A stretch of 64,000 nucleotides of DNA, taken from positions 26,996-90,995 of the forward strand of contig JALOAL010000011.1 in assembly GCA_023228825.1 (NCBI GenBank), given 5' to 3'. The stretch comes from Dehalococcoidia bacterium. Lineage in GTDB: Bacteria > Chloroflexota > Dehalococcoidia > UBA2979. Under the pieces are notes generated by a model, which was not told the origin of the DNA, did not search any database, and saw only the letters and a program-made list of their open reading frames with translations. Positions 33,733-42,343 of this stretch are shown here, one piece after another (the first letter of the stretch is position 1; every line of letters starts with the position of its first letter). A program made the position numbers and the translations under genes.

Positions 33733-34251
33733 ATGGCCGACCCCGCGCGTCCGCCCCGCGTCCCGGAGTTGCTGGGCCTGATCGAGGCCGCGTGGGCTGA
33801 CCTGCTCGCCTCGTTCGAGGGGTACGACGAAGCGGCGCTCACCCGGCCCGGTCGGGAAGGCTGGTCCGTGAAGGACCACCTGGCGCACGTCACGCGCTGG
33901 GAGCACGTGGCCCGGACCGTCTACCTGGAGGGCCGCCCCTTCGCGGAGGCGGCCGGGATGGACGAGGCCACTGCGCGCGCCACAGAGCACATGCGCGCCG
34001 AGTCCGGCCTGAACGACTGGTTCCATGCACGCGACCGTGACCTCACGCTGGCGCAGACGCTCGAACGCCTTCAGGCCTCGCACACAGCACTCGTCGCACG
34101 CATCGAGGCGACGCCGTGGGCCCGCCTGGAGCCGGTGGAGGTCGGGTCGCACGTGGCCGGCAACACCTTCGAACACTACCGCGAGCACTCGGCCCACATC
34201 CGTGGGCTGCTGGGTGCTACTCCGCCGCTTCGCCCGTCCCCTCGTCCGTGA
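33733..34251 (+). CDS. DinB/ClbS-like four-helix-bundle protein
   Basis: 172 residues. VKDHLAHVTRWEHVA supplies the first metal-binding His and NTFEHYREHSAHI the other two, the classic three-His arrangement of DinB/DfsB-type proteins. Family members act as thiol-dependent transferases, or as ClbS-type resistance proteins. It begins 10 bases after thyX and its 3' end overlaps the opposing CoA-transferase gene by 35 bases. Confidence 0.75.
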   Translation: MADPARPPRVPELLGLIEAAWADLLASFEGYDEAALTRPGREGWSVKDHLAHVTRWEHVARTVYLEGRPFAEAAGMDEATARATEHMRAESGLNDWFHARDRDLTLAQTLERLQASHTALVARIEATPWARLEPVEVGSHVAGNTFEHYREHSAHIRGLLGATPPLRPSPRP

Positions 34252-35584
34252 TCGCCCTCGGGAAGCCTGGGTAGAAGAACGTCTTCATCGCCCGCCGCAG
34301 TTCGCCCCGGTGGTCGGGGTGGGCGACGGCGATAAGGTTCTCCGCGCGCTGGCGCTGGCTGCGGCCGGCCAGGCGGGCGACGCCGTGCTCCGTGATCACG
34401 TAGTCCGCGAACGAGCGCGTGACGGTCACGTAGGTCCCGTCCTCGATGCGCGGGATGATCCTCGTGATGTGGCCGTTGGACGCGGACGAGGGCAGCACGG
34501 TGATGGCCTTCCCCTTCGGCGCGATGAACGCGCCTACGTGGAATTCGGGCTGCCCGCCGGTGCCGTTGTAGACCGTGGTGCCGAGGCTCTCCGAGCAGAT
34601 CTGCCCGGTCAGGTCCACCATGAACGCGTTGTTGATGGCGACCATGCGCTCGTGTGCGGCGACCACGGGGATGGCGTTCACCTCCCGCACGGCGCGCGTC
34701 TCCAGCAGGCCGTCTTCCACCAGCCAGCGCTCCTCCTCCGGCGTGCGCGGGCTGACGGAGGTGGTCACGCCCAGGCCCGGGTCCAGGGTCTTGCGCGAAT
34801 TGTTGATCACCCCCGCCATCATCTGCTCCACCACCCCGGTGGGCGTGATCTCGGAGTGCCAGCCCAGGTCTTGCTTCCCTTGGAACGCGCCGGCGTTCAC
34901 GATGTGCGTGGCCGTGCGCCCGGCGCCGATCTGGATCGTGTCGCCGTCCTCCAGCACCTCGTTCACCAGGCCGGCGATGATCTCCGTCTCCGGCGGGGGC
35001 TCGGTGGCCGCCAGCACCGGGCGCTCCGTGAGTTCGGTCATCACGAAGGCGGTCACCTCGGTCACGTGGAGGCGCTCCGTGGTGCGCACGTTGGGCGCCC
35101 ACGGCGAGACCTCCATGATCGAGGTACGCGCACGGCGGGCGAAGTCGCCCTTGTGCCAGGGCTGGCCGCCGAACGTCACGTAGCCCTCCGCGTCCGGGGG
35201 CGTGCAGTAGGTGGTGAAGACGTCGATCGGCTCCTGGTCGTCGCCGCGCGAGTCCCAGAGGTTGAACTGGTTCGAGAACAGTTGCGGGTAGAAGTCCGCC
35301 CGACGGCTGGCCAGCGCCTCCCGCGACCGCGGCCCGCCGTAGATGTCCACCGCGATGTCCCACGGCAGGTCGGCGTAAGCCTCCTCGAACCAGTCCTGGG
35401 CAATGGGGGCGCAGGCGCGCACCCGCACGTTGAAGTCCAGTTCGATCACGCGGTTGAAGACCGCTGGCATGAACGAGCGCGCGTCTCCCCCGATGGGTGT
35501 GTGCAGTATGTCACCCGGCTGAATGAGCGCCGCCGCGTCCGAGAACGACAGCATCCGCTTCTGGTACTCCTGCTCCCAGCCCAT
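34217..35584 (-). CDS. Acetyl-CoA hydrolase/4-hydroxybutyrate CoA-transferase family
   Basis: 455 residues, class I CoA-transferase of the Cat1/AbfT type. GLVNEVLEDGDTIQIGAG, the catalytic Glu in WHSEIT, then the oxyanion loop NGTGGQPEF and the C-terminal VITEHGVARLAGRS are all present. It would transfer CoA from acetyl-CoA to another short acid. It is mechanistically different from the six CaiB proteins in the window. GGGGAG precedes the ATG. It is convergent with the DinB gene. Confidence 0.88.
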   Translation of the reverse strand: MGWEQEYQKRMLSFSDAAALIQPGDILHTPIGGDARSFMPAVFNRVIELDFNVRVRACAPIAQDWFEEAYADLPWDIAVDIYGGPRSREALASRRADFYPQLFSNQFNLWDSRGDDQEPIDVFTTYCTPPDAEGYVTFGGQPWHKGDFARRARTSIMEVSPWAPNVRTTERLHVTEVTAFVMTELTERPVLAATEPPPETEIIAGLVNEVLEDGDTIQIGAGRTATHIVNAGAFQGKQDLGWHSEITPTGVVEQMMAGVINNSRKTLDPGLGVTTSVSPRTPEEERWLVEDGLLETRAVREVNAIPVVAAHERMVAINNAFMVDLTGQICSESLGTTVYNGTGGQPEFHVGAFIAPKGKAITVLPSSASNGHITRIIPRIEDGTYVTVTRSFADYVITEHGVARLAGRSQRQRAENLIAVAHPDHRGELRRAMKTFFYPGFPRAITDEGTGEAAE

Positions 35585-35810
35585 CCCACACTCCCCCCAG
35601 CGTCCGCTCCCCCGGCTTCTGCCTCCCGACTACGGCCTCCTACAGGGCGGTCTCTCGAGGGCGGCCAGGCGACCAGGACGCGAAACACATCCGTACTGCA
35701 TGGATGGTAGGCGGCCAGGGCAAGGCACCTCGGTCGGGGGCGCCCTGCCGATGGCCCGCGGCGGAACGTGCGGACGGGTCCTCTCGGGGATACCGAGGCG
35801 GCTTCCCGGA

Positions 35811-37241
35811 TCAGGCGCCGCCGCCCCCACCGCCGCCCGCGGGGCCACCGACGGGCGCGGGGGGCCGGCCACCGCCCGGGATCGCGTCGGACGGTGGCGT
35901 GGAGTAGTCGCGCCGCTCCTGCCGGCCGAAGGTGTAGCGCGGGTTCACTACGGAAGTGAGGAGCACCACGACCACCACGATGCCGCCCATGATCCCGAAC
36001 ATCTTGGCCGCACCGATCATGTCGGCCAGCGCGCCCAGGGGCACCGCCATGAGTGGCATCACGGAGAAGGTGAGCATGTTCACGCTCATCACGCGGCCGT
36101 AGTACTCCGGATCCGCTTCGTCCATGACCATGGTGTTGTTCAGCGTCTGGTAGGCCGTGAGCCACAGCCCCAGCAGCACCACGGCGACCACCGCCCCCGG
36201 AAAGCCGAAGGCGGACGAACCCAGTCCGAGCGCCACCAGGGAGAGGCCGCCCATGATGCCGGTGGCCCACTGGATCATGGGCTTGCGGTCAAAGTCCGTG
36301 AACGCCGCCACCGCCACGGACGCCACGATGGCGCCAATGCCGGAGATGGACTGCAGCCACCCATACGCCTCTTCGCCCTGGCCCAGGTCCTCCTGCACAA
36401 AGCCAGCCAGCAACATGACGTAGGGCATGGCGAAGAGCGACACGACGAACATCATGCCCATCAGCAGCCGCACGCGTGGTTGCGTGGCCACGTAGCGCAG
36501 CCCTCGGCCGATCTCCACGAACATGCTGCCCTGCACGCGCTGGCCCATCTGGCGCGCGCCACTCATGGCGGCCAACCCCGTGGGCACGAAGAGGATGACG
36601 ACGGCGGACAGGGTGTTCAGGCCCGCCTGCGCGAAGTAGGCGGACTCGATGCCCCAGACGGCCACCATCATGCCGGCCAGCGCGGGACCGAAGAGCCTGG
36701 TGGCGTTCATTGCTGCGTTGGACATGGCGATGGCCGCCATCATGTTCTCGCGCCCCACCGCGTCCGCCATCAGCGGCGTGCGTGCCGGCATGCCCAGCGC
36801 GAACCCTGTCCCCTGCAACAGTCCGAGGACGAACAGCAGTTCGATAGTCATCGACCCGGTGGCCACCGGCACCGCATGGGCGATGGCCAGCACGGCGTTC
36901 ATCACCTGCGTGGCCAGCACCAGGTTGCGCTTCTCCATGCGGTCCGACATCGCACCGCCGATGAGGGAGAACAGCAGCATCGGCAGTCCGAAGGACAGCG
37001 AGATCATGCCGATGGCGCCGTACGAGCCGGTCAACTGCCACGCCAGCAGGGCGCGGGCCACCATCTGCATCTGCATGCCCGTGAACGAGAAGGCAGAGGA
37101 CAGCCAGAGCAGCCGGTAATACCGGTACTGGAAGACGAACATCGCCTTCCGCAAGGACGGGCGATTGGAGCCCATGGGGGGGCCCCCGGGGCCTCCCATC
37201 GGTGCGCCACCTGGCGCTCCCACTGTGCCGCGACCAGCCAT
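35811..37241 (-). CDS. MFS transporter (enterobactin-exporter/DHA3-like)
   Basis: 476 residues with about 12 membrane helices between residues 37 and 440. The loop 2-3 motif GGAMSDRMEKRNLV fits MFS motif A. The N-terminus (35 residues) and C-terminus (25 residues) are Gly/Pro-rich and disordered. RYYRLLWLSSAFSFTGMQMQ resembles the DHA3/EntS branch, so export of a small hydrophobic compound is the best guess. Divergent from the CoA-transferase pair. Confidence 0.82.
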   Translation of the reverse strand: MAGRGTVGAPGGAPMGGPGGPPMGSNRPSLRKAMFVFQYRYYRLLWLSSAFSFTGMQMQMVARALLAWQLTGSYGAIGMISLSFGLPMLLFSLIGGAMSDRMEKRNLVLATQVMNAVLAIAHAVPVATGSMTIELLFVLGLLQGTGFALGMPARTPLMADAVGRENMMAAIAMSNAAMNATRLFGPALAGMMVAVWGIESAYFAQAGLNTLSAVVILFVPTGLAAMSGARQMGQRVQGSMFVEIGRGLRYVATQPRVRLLMGMMFVVSLFAMPYVMLLAGFVQEDLGQGEEAYGWLQSISGIGAIVASVAVAAFTDFDRKPMIQWATGIMGGLSLVALGLGSSAFGFPGAVVAVVLLGLWLTAYQTLNNTMVMDEADPEYYGRVMSVNMLTFSVMPLMAVPLGALADMIGAAKMFGIMGGIVVVVVLLTSVVNPRYTFGRQERRDYSTPPSDAIPGGGRPPAPVGGPAGGGGGGGA

Positions 37242-37339
37242 GGAGACCTCGCTGCCAGCACTCGCCGCCGCATCGGTCGACTGCGCCAGAAGTGCGGAAT
37301 GGGAGCGGATCGTAGGGATCCCCGAACTCTACCGTCAAC

Positions 37340-37437
37340 GTCAGAGTCCGAGGTGTCAGACAGCCTCGACAAGACGGATGCAGGGGGCTTGCGCCCGGCA
37401 CGCATGCTGTCGGTATGCGTTTGGTGGTATGCGTTTG
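37340..37437 (+). promoter_or_regulatory. Regulatory region of the CoA-transferase pair
   Basis: Contains GTCAG-N8-GTGTCAGAC at 37340-37361, like the element before the P450 gene, and a direct repeat GGTATGCGTTTG at 37412-37423 and 37426-37437 (14-base period). The region lies between the divergent MFS and CoA-transferase starts. Repeats at this spacing suggest binding of a regulator near the promoter. Confidence 0.4.
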
Positions 37438-37514
37438 ACAGGCGTCCCCGTGGGGACTTGAATCGCCGCACACTCGGCCCTACGCCTCATGGGCGAGCCG
37501 CTGGAGGGGACACC

Positions 37515-38789
37515 ATGGCGGGAGCACTGGACGACATCCGCGTGATCGACGCCACGGGGCCCATCGGCCACTATGCGGGCTACCTGCTGGCAGACCTGGG
37601 CGCGGACGTGGTCAAGGTCGAACCGCTGGAGGGCGACCCCGCGCGACGCTGGCCGCCGCTCCTCCCGGACACTCCGGAGCCAGAGGCGGGCCTGCAGTTC
37701 CTGCTGCTGAACGTGAACAAGCGAGGCGCCGCGCTTGACCTCGGCAGCACCGAGGGGCGCGAGGCCTTCCTGCGCATGGTCGCCGGCGCGGACGTGCTGC
37801 TGGAGTCCTGGTCAGCCCGGGAGGCGGAGGTGCTCGGCCTGACGCCGGACGTGATCGAGGCGGCCAACCCCAACCTGGTGCACGCCTCGGTGACCGGGTG
37901 GGGCCTCAGCGGGCCGTACGCGGAGTGGGCCTACGCGGACATCGTGGCGCTGGCGATGTCTGGGGTGATGAACCTGGCCGGGTTCCCGGACGGGCCGCCG
38001 GAACAACTCCCGGACCATCAGGGCTACCACTGCGCCTCCATCAACGCGGCCGCAGGCGTGATGGCGGCGATCCTCTACCGCGACGCCACGGGCGAGGGCC
38101 AGCGGGTGGAGGTCTCCATGCACGAGTCGCTGCTGATGGCGCAGGAGACGGCCATGCAGGCAGCGGACATCCTGGGCACCAACCGCCAGCGCACGGGCGG
38201 CGGCGGCGCCACCGGCTTCAAGATGCCCGGCCTGGGCGTGTACGACACGGCGGACGGCGCGCTGTATTCCATGTGCACCGGCAACGCCGGCTCCGGCTTC
38301 CAGGGCCTGGTGGAGTTGATGCGCGAACTGGACGGCCCCAGCGAGATCCACGAGGAGCCGCTCTTCTCCTTCGTCCAGGAACGCATGAACACCGGCCTCC
38401 TGATCCAGGCCATGCAGGATCCCGAGGGCGCCGGCGAGATCATCCAGACCCTGCGCCGCATCGACGACATCGCGACGGACTTCTTCCGGCGCCACCCCAC
38501 GCAGACGCTCTACAAGCGGGGGCAGGAACTGCGCGTCCTGCTGGGCCCGGTGAACACGCCGCAGGACATCTCGGAGAGCGAACAACTGGCCGCCCGGGAC
38601 TGGTTCCGCACGGTGGAGGATCCCGCCCGCGGGCGCACGCTGCGCTACCCCGGCCCCCCATGGCTCCTGCAGGCCACGCCCGCGAGCCTGCGCCGCCCGG
38701 CCCCGCTCCTGGGCGAACACACGAACGAGGTGCTGACGGAAGCCGGCGTGGACGGCGGCGCACTGCTCGCCGCGGGGGTAGCACGATGA
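37515..38789 (+). CDS. CaiB/BaiF CoA-transferase subunit lacking the catalytic Asp
   Basis: 424 residues. Fold landmarks are intact: IRVIDATGPIGHYAGYLLAD, ADVVKVEPLEGDP, EGQRVEVSMHESLL and the LGEHTNEVLTEAG end. At the position where FRC and CaiB have catalytic Asp169 this protein has His172 (GYHCASINAAAG). It overlaps the next CoA-transferase gene by 4 bases (ATGA). The pair looks like a heteromeric enzyme in the manner of benzylsuccinyl-CoA-transferase BbsEF, with this subunit structural. GGAGGGG precedes the ATG. Confidence 0.85.
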   Translation: MAGALDDIRVIDATGPIGHYAGYLLADLGADVVKVEPLEGDPARRWPPLLPDTPEPEAGLQFLLLNVNKRGAALDLGSTEGREAFLRMVAGADVLLESWSAREAEVLGLTPDVIEAANPNLVHASVTGWGLSGPYAEWAYADIVALAMSGVMNLAGFPDGPPEQLPDHQGYHCASINAAAGVMAAILYRDATGEGQRVEVSMHESLLMAQETAMQAADILGTNRQRTGGGGATGFKMPGLGVYDTADGALYSMCTGNAGSGFQGLVELMRELDGPSEIHEEPLFSFVQERMNTGLLIQAMQDPEGAGEIIQTLRRIDDIATDFFRRHPTQTLYKRGQELRVLLGPVNTPQDISESEQLAARDWFRTVEDPARGRTLRYPGPPWLLQATPASLRRPAPLLGEHTNEVLTEAGVDGGALLAAGVAR

Positions 38790-40045
38790 CCAGCGCGACG
38801 AGCGAGAGCACGAAGACCTACCCGCGCCCGCTGGAGGGGCTGAAGGTGCTGGACCTGACGTGGTTTGGCGCCGGGCCGATTGCCACCAAGATCCTCGCCA
38901 ACCTCGGTGCGGACGTGGTGCGCATCGAGACGGAGAAGCGGCCGGACGGGCTGCGCGTGGTGGGGCCGAAGCCGGTGGGGGACAACAGCCTGAACACGTC
39001 CGGCTACTACAACAACTTCAACGCGGAGAAACGCTCGATCACGATCGACCTCACGCAGCCGGAGGGACACGCCCTGGGCATGAGGCTGGTGGAGTGGGCG
39101 GACCTGTTCATGACCAACATGACCAACCGTGCCGTGCGCCAGACGGGCATGACCTGGGAGCAGGTGCACGAGGCGAACCCCCGCATCATCGGCATGTACG
39201 AGCCCATGCAGGGCAACACCGGGCCGCACACGGAGTACATGGGCTTCGGCGCGGTGCTGTCCGCGCTCTGCGGCCTCAACTACCTGGCCGGGCACCAGGA
39301 GAACCGGCCGATCGGCGTGGGCTCCAACTATCCGGACTACGTCGTGAACCCCGGGCACGGCGTCATCGCGATGCTCGCGGCCGTCCGCCACCAGCGCCGC
39401 ACCGGCGAGGGCCAACTGATCGACATGTCTCAGTTCGAGTCGTCCGCGGCCGTCCTCAGTGCGCCAGTCTTCGCGTGGGACAACGCCGGCCTGGAGTACG
39501 TCCGGCAGGGCAACCGCGTCCCCTACGCCGCGCCTCACGGCGCGTACCGCGTGGCCGAGCACCCCGAGCGCCCCGACCTGTGGCTCGCCCTCGCCTGCCT
39601 CACGGAGGACGACTGGCGGGCGGCGGCCGCCGCCATGGGGCATCCGGAGTGGGCGGAGGACGCGCGCTTCGCCACCGTGGCGGACCGCAAGGCGAACGAA
39701 GACGCGCTGGACGCCCTGGTCGCGGAGTGGGCCGCCGCACAGGAGGGCGCCGCGGCCGCAACAGCCCTGCAGGCCGCGGGCGTACCGGCCGGCCTGGTGC
39801 TGAACGCCACGGAGGTACTGAACGACCCACACCTGGCCGAGCGCGCGTACTACGCCTACCCCGACCACCCCGAGGCCGGCCCGCGAGCCTACGACGGCCC
39901 CGGCTTCCGCCTTTCCCGGACGCCGCACGAGGTCCGTGGCGCCGCCCCCCTGCTGGGCGAGCACACCTTCGAGGTCGCCTCGGAAGTCCTCGGGCTCACC
40001 TCGGACGAGATCGGGCGGCTGATCGCGGAGGACGTCCTGCGGTAG
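38786..40045 (+). CDS. CaiB/BaiF CoA-transferase, catalytic subunit of a pair
   Basis: 419 residues. LEGLKVLDLTWFGAGPIATK at the N-terminus, VVRIETEKRPDGLR, catalytic Asp fitting D184 in NYPDYVVNPG, GEGQLIDMSQFES, and LGEHTFEVASEVLG at the C-terminus. NYPD-type sequences are typical of BbsF/E-like and related transferases acting on aromatic or branched acids. Translational coupling to the Asp-less subunit suggests a 1:1 complex. A hairpin follows. Confidence 0.9.
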   Translation: MTSATSESTKTYPRPLEGLKVLDLTWFGAGPIATKILANLGADVVRIETEKRPDGLRVVGPKPVGDNSLNTSGYYNNFNAEKRSITIDLTQPEGHALGMRLVEWADLFMTNMTNRAVRQTGMTWEQVHEANPRIIGMYEPMQGNTGPHTEYMGFGAVLSALCGLNYLAGHQENRPIGVGSNYPDYVVNPGHGVIAMLAAVRHQRRTGEGQLIDMSQFESSAAVLSAPVFAWDNAGLEYVRQGNRVPYAAPHGAYRVAEHPERPDLWLALACLTEDDWRAAAAAMGHPEWAEDARFATVADRKANEDALDALVAEWAAAQEGAAAATALQAAGVPAGLVLNATEVLNDPHLAERAYYAYPDHPEAGPRAYDGPGFRLSRTPHEVRGAAPLLGEHTFEVASEVLGLTSDEIGRLIAEDVLR

Positions 40046-40107
40046 GCCTCGTCCTCGCCCTGGTGATGCCTATGATTCGTGGGCGTTGATTCGTGAGCGT
40101 GGGCACT

Positions 40108-40129
40108 CGGGGGTGGAGCGACACCCCCG
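40108..40129 (+). terminator. Hairpin after the CoA-transferase pair
   Basis: CGGGGGTG pairs with CACCCCCG around GAGCGA, followed by GTCTTCG. Confidence 0.6.
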
Positions 40130-40196
40130 GTCTTCGTACCCTCCGTGAGAGACCGCCGCCAGCCAGGCAGTGCCATGAGTGAAGGAACGAGGCCAC

Positions 40197-40514
40197 ATGA
40201 CACTGGACCGCAAGACGCTTGAAGAGGGCGCGGACTGGATCGCCGAGATGGTCAGCGAAGAACTCGGCGGCTTCATCCCCGCAGAACTGTGTGACCTGGT
40301 CATCGAGACCGAACTCAAGATCCGGGCGGAGACGGGCGACGAGTTGATGGACCATGGCCAGATGACCCAGCGCATCATGGCGATCTTCCACGAGGACCCG
40401 GACATCCCCACGCAGGAAGGCGCCGTCTCCGACTTCATTGTCCGCGAGATCCTGCACTGGGAGGACGAGTTCCGCGCCATGGCAGGCGCCCCGCGCGAGG
40501 TGCGCCCCTCGTAA
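40197..40514 (+). CDS. Hypothetical acidic helical protein
   Basis: 105 residues with GAAGGAACGAGG upstream. Rich in Glu and Asp, probably all-helical: WIAEMVSEELGGFIPAEL, then DELMDHGQMTQRIMAIFHED. No cysteine cluster or membrane segment, and no family recognised. It stands alone between the terminator and the convergent endonuclease IV gene. Confidence 0.65.
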   Translation: MTLDRKTLEEGADWIAEMVSEELGGFIPAELCDLVIETELKIRAETGDELMDHGQMTQRIMAIFHEDPDIPTQEGAVSDFIVREILHWEDEFRAMAGAPREVRPS

Positions 40515-40550
40515 CGCTGCGGCCGGCTGCTACGCGGGCCCTGCCCCCGC

Positions 40551-40594
40551 AGCCCGCTGGGTAGCCCGCTGGGTAGCCCGCTGGGTAGCCCGCC
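40551..40594. repeat. 12-base tandem repeat
   Basis: AGCCCGCTGGGT three times (40551-40586) and a partial fourth copy, in the 84-base gap between two convergent genes. Possible slippage tract. Confidence 0.85.
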
Positions 40595-40598
40595 GAGC

Positions 40599-41525
40599 CT
40601 AGCGGGCGGCCGCCTTCTTCCTGCCCTTGCCCGTGCCGGAGACGCGGTCGCGGATCGCCTTCAGGCGCTGTGCATTCTCCGCGTCCGGGCCGTCCCCCTT
40701 GGGCTTGGCCTCCGTCGCGATGCCGGGCACCTCCAACAGGAAGGCGCGGCCCTGGAAGGCTGGATGCGCCATGATCGCCTCAAAGCCCTCAGTGCCGATG
40801 TGACCGTCGCCGATGTTCTCGTGGCGGTCGCGGAAGCCGCCGAGCGGGATCTTGGAGTCGTTGGCGTGCACCACGGCGAGCCGGTCCAGGCCGATGTACG
40901 CGTCGAACTCCCGCATCGCCTCGTCCAGGCCGTCTGCGGTGTGGATGGCGTAGCCCGCCGCGAACGAGTGCGCGGTGTCCACGCACGCTTGCAGCCGAGG
41001 CGACCCGACTGCGCCGATGAGCGCGCCGATCTCCTCGAACCGCGTGCCGATAGCGCCGCCCTGCCCGGCCATGGTCTCCAGCGCCAGGAGCGCCTCGCCC
41101 GGCGCCTCGTCCAGGATGCGCGTGATGGCGCCCACCACCTGGTCTTGCACCGCCTCCAGGCCCTGCCCGCGGTGCGAGCCGGTGTGCAGCACCACGCCCT
41201 GTGCACCGATGCGTTCGGCGATGCGCATGGCGTTCACCACGGAGCCCACTGACTTCTCCAGTTGCTCCGGGGTCTCCGTGGCCAGGTTCGCGAGGTAGAT
41301 GTTGTGGATCCATACCTCGCCCAGGCCGGCGGCGGCATGGGCCTCGCGGAACCGGGCGCAGTCCTCGTCCGAGTGGTTCGTGGCCCGCCATGTCTGGGGC
41401 GCGCTCACGAAGATCTGCATCGCCTCCATCTCCCGCTCCAGCGCGCGCTCGACCGCCCGGTAGAGGCCTCCCGAGGAGGAGACGTGACCGCCGACCTGGA
41501 TGCGCTGCTCTGCCTGTGGGCTCAT
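40599..41525 (-). CDS. nfo: Deoxyribonuclease IV (endonuclease IV)
   Basis: 308 residues. The metal-ligand motifs of the TIM-barrel AP endonuclease are all present in order: GGHVSSSGG, WIHNIYLAN, VVLHTGSHRG, LALETMAGQ, CVDTAHSFAAGY, VHANDSK, DRHENIGDGHIG and LLEVPG. It cleaves DNA 5' of abasic sites in base-excision repair using a three-Zn centre. The C-terminus has a short basic tail (GKGRKKAAAR). Confidence 0.93.
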   Translation of the reverse strand: MSPQAEQRIQVGGHVSSSGGLYRAVERALEREMEAMQIFVSAPQTWRATNHSDEDCARFREAHAAAGLGEVWIHNIYLANLATETPEQLEKSVGSVVNAMRIAERIGAQGVVLHTGSHRGQGLEAVQDQVVGAITRILDEAPGEALLALETMAGQGGAIGTRFEEIGALIGAVGSPRLQACVDTAHSFAAGYAIHTADGLDEAMREFDAYIGLDRLAVVHANDSKIPLGGFRDRHENIGDGHIGTEGFEAIMAHPAFQGRAFLLEVPGIATEAKPKGDGPDAENAQRLKAIRDRVSGTGKGRKKAAAR

Positions 41526-41755
41526 GACTTCCCCCTTGCGGTCCGTGCGGCGTCCCGGTGTGCCCGGGATGTCCCGCCGGTCGCCCAGCGTTGAAGGCGC
41601 CTCGGACGGACGCGGCTGTGCGTGATCGTGGGTCGCCGGCTGGGGAGGAGCGGCCCAGCACGCTGGGGCGAGGCGCAGCGACGCCAGTGGCAGGATACCA
41701 AGTCCTACGGGAACTCCCGCACCCGGCCGATAACTACGAGGAAGGAGGCGCGAAC

Positions 41756-42184
41756 ATGGACCGTGGGTCGCACCGGGATGGCTCTCACCCCGAAGACTGG
41801 CTCGCGCCCCCGGGCCGGGAGCCGCTCGGTCGCGGGATGGGCACGCGCAGTGCGCTCGTGCTGATCACGGACCCGCGCGCTGCCGTGGCCGCCACGCTCG
41901 TGCTGCAGGAGATGGGACACACGGTGGACCTCGGCTCCGAGCCGGCGTACGCCCTGCGCTGGCTGCGGCGCGCCCGCTATGACGTGGTGCTGGCCGGCGG
42001 CGCGGGGGTGGCCACGCCTCGGTTCGCGGCTCGCCTGCGCGAGGCGGCGCCGGACGCGCGCATCCTGCTGATGGCGGAGCGCACCCTGGCGGACGACGAC
42101 CTCGGCGACGCGGGCATCGAGGTGCTGCGTCTGCCCATGGACGTAAACGCTCTGGTCGCGCGCTTCATGCCGGCAGCGGCCTGA
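41756..42184 (+). CDS. Receiver-like (CheY-fold) protein lacking the phospho-Asp
   Basis: 142 residues, GAAGGAGG upstream. After a 30-residue hydrophilic leader, a CheY-like fold runs SALVLITDPRAAVAATLVLQ, RRARYDVVLAGGAGV, PDARILLMAER and IEVLRLPMDVNALVARF. The strand-3 position that normally holds the phosphorylated Asp (xVLLDxxMP) reads LAGGAG. It is therefore a pseudo-receiver and probably phosphorylation-independent. No kinase gene is adjacent. The four-cluster ferredoxin gene follows. Confidence 0.7.
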   Translation: MDRGSHRDGSHPEDWLAPPGREPLGRGMGTRSALVLITDPRAAVAATLVLQEMGHTVDLGSEPAYALRWLRRARYDVVLAGGAGVATPRFAARLREAAPDARILLMAERTLADDDLGDAGIEVLRLPMDVNALVARFMPAAA

Positions 42185-42209
42185 CCGGACGCGGATCCTC
42201 GGACGGGAC

Positions 42210-42248
42210 GCAGGCGCCCCGGAGCGTGCAAATGGTGCACTCGCCTGC
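42210..42248 (+). promoter_or_regulatory. Nested hairpin ahead of the ferredoxin promoter
   Basis: GCAGGCG/CGCCTGC (42210 and 42242-42248) encloses GTGCA-AATGG-TGCAC (42226-42240). It may end the receiver transcript or be an operator next to the -35 box. Confidence 0.35.
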
Positions 42249-42256
42249 GCGAAACG

Positions 42257-42285
42257 TTGAAGCCACCGGAGGCCGGTGATACCTT
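42257..42285 (+). promoter_or_regulatory. Sigma70-like promoter of the ferredoxin gene
   Basis: TTGAAG (42257-42262), 17 bases, TACCTT (42280-42285), about 59 bases before the proposed TTG start. Confidence 0.45.
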
Positions 42286-42343
42286 CCCATAGCACGGTCC
42301 AGTGCCCGCCATCCGGGCTCGGGCCAGCCCGAAAGGTCCTATC

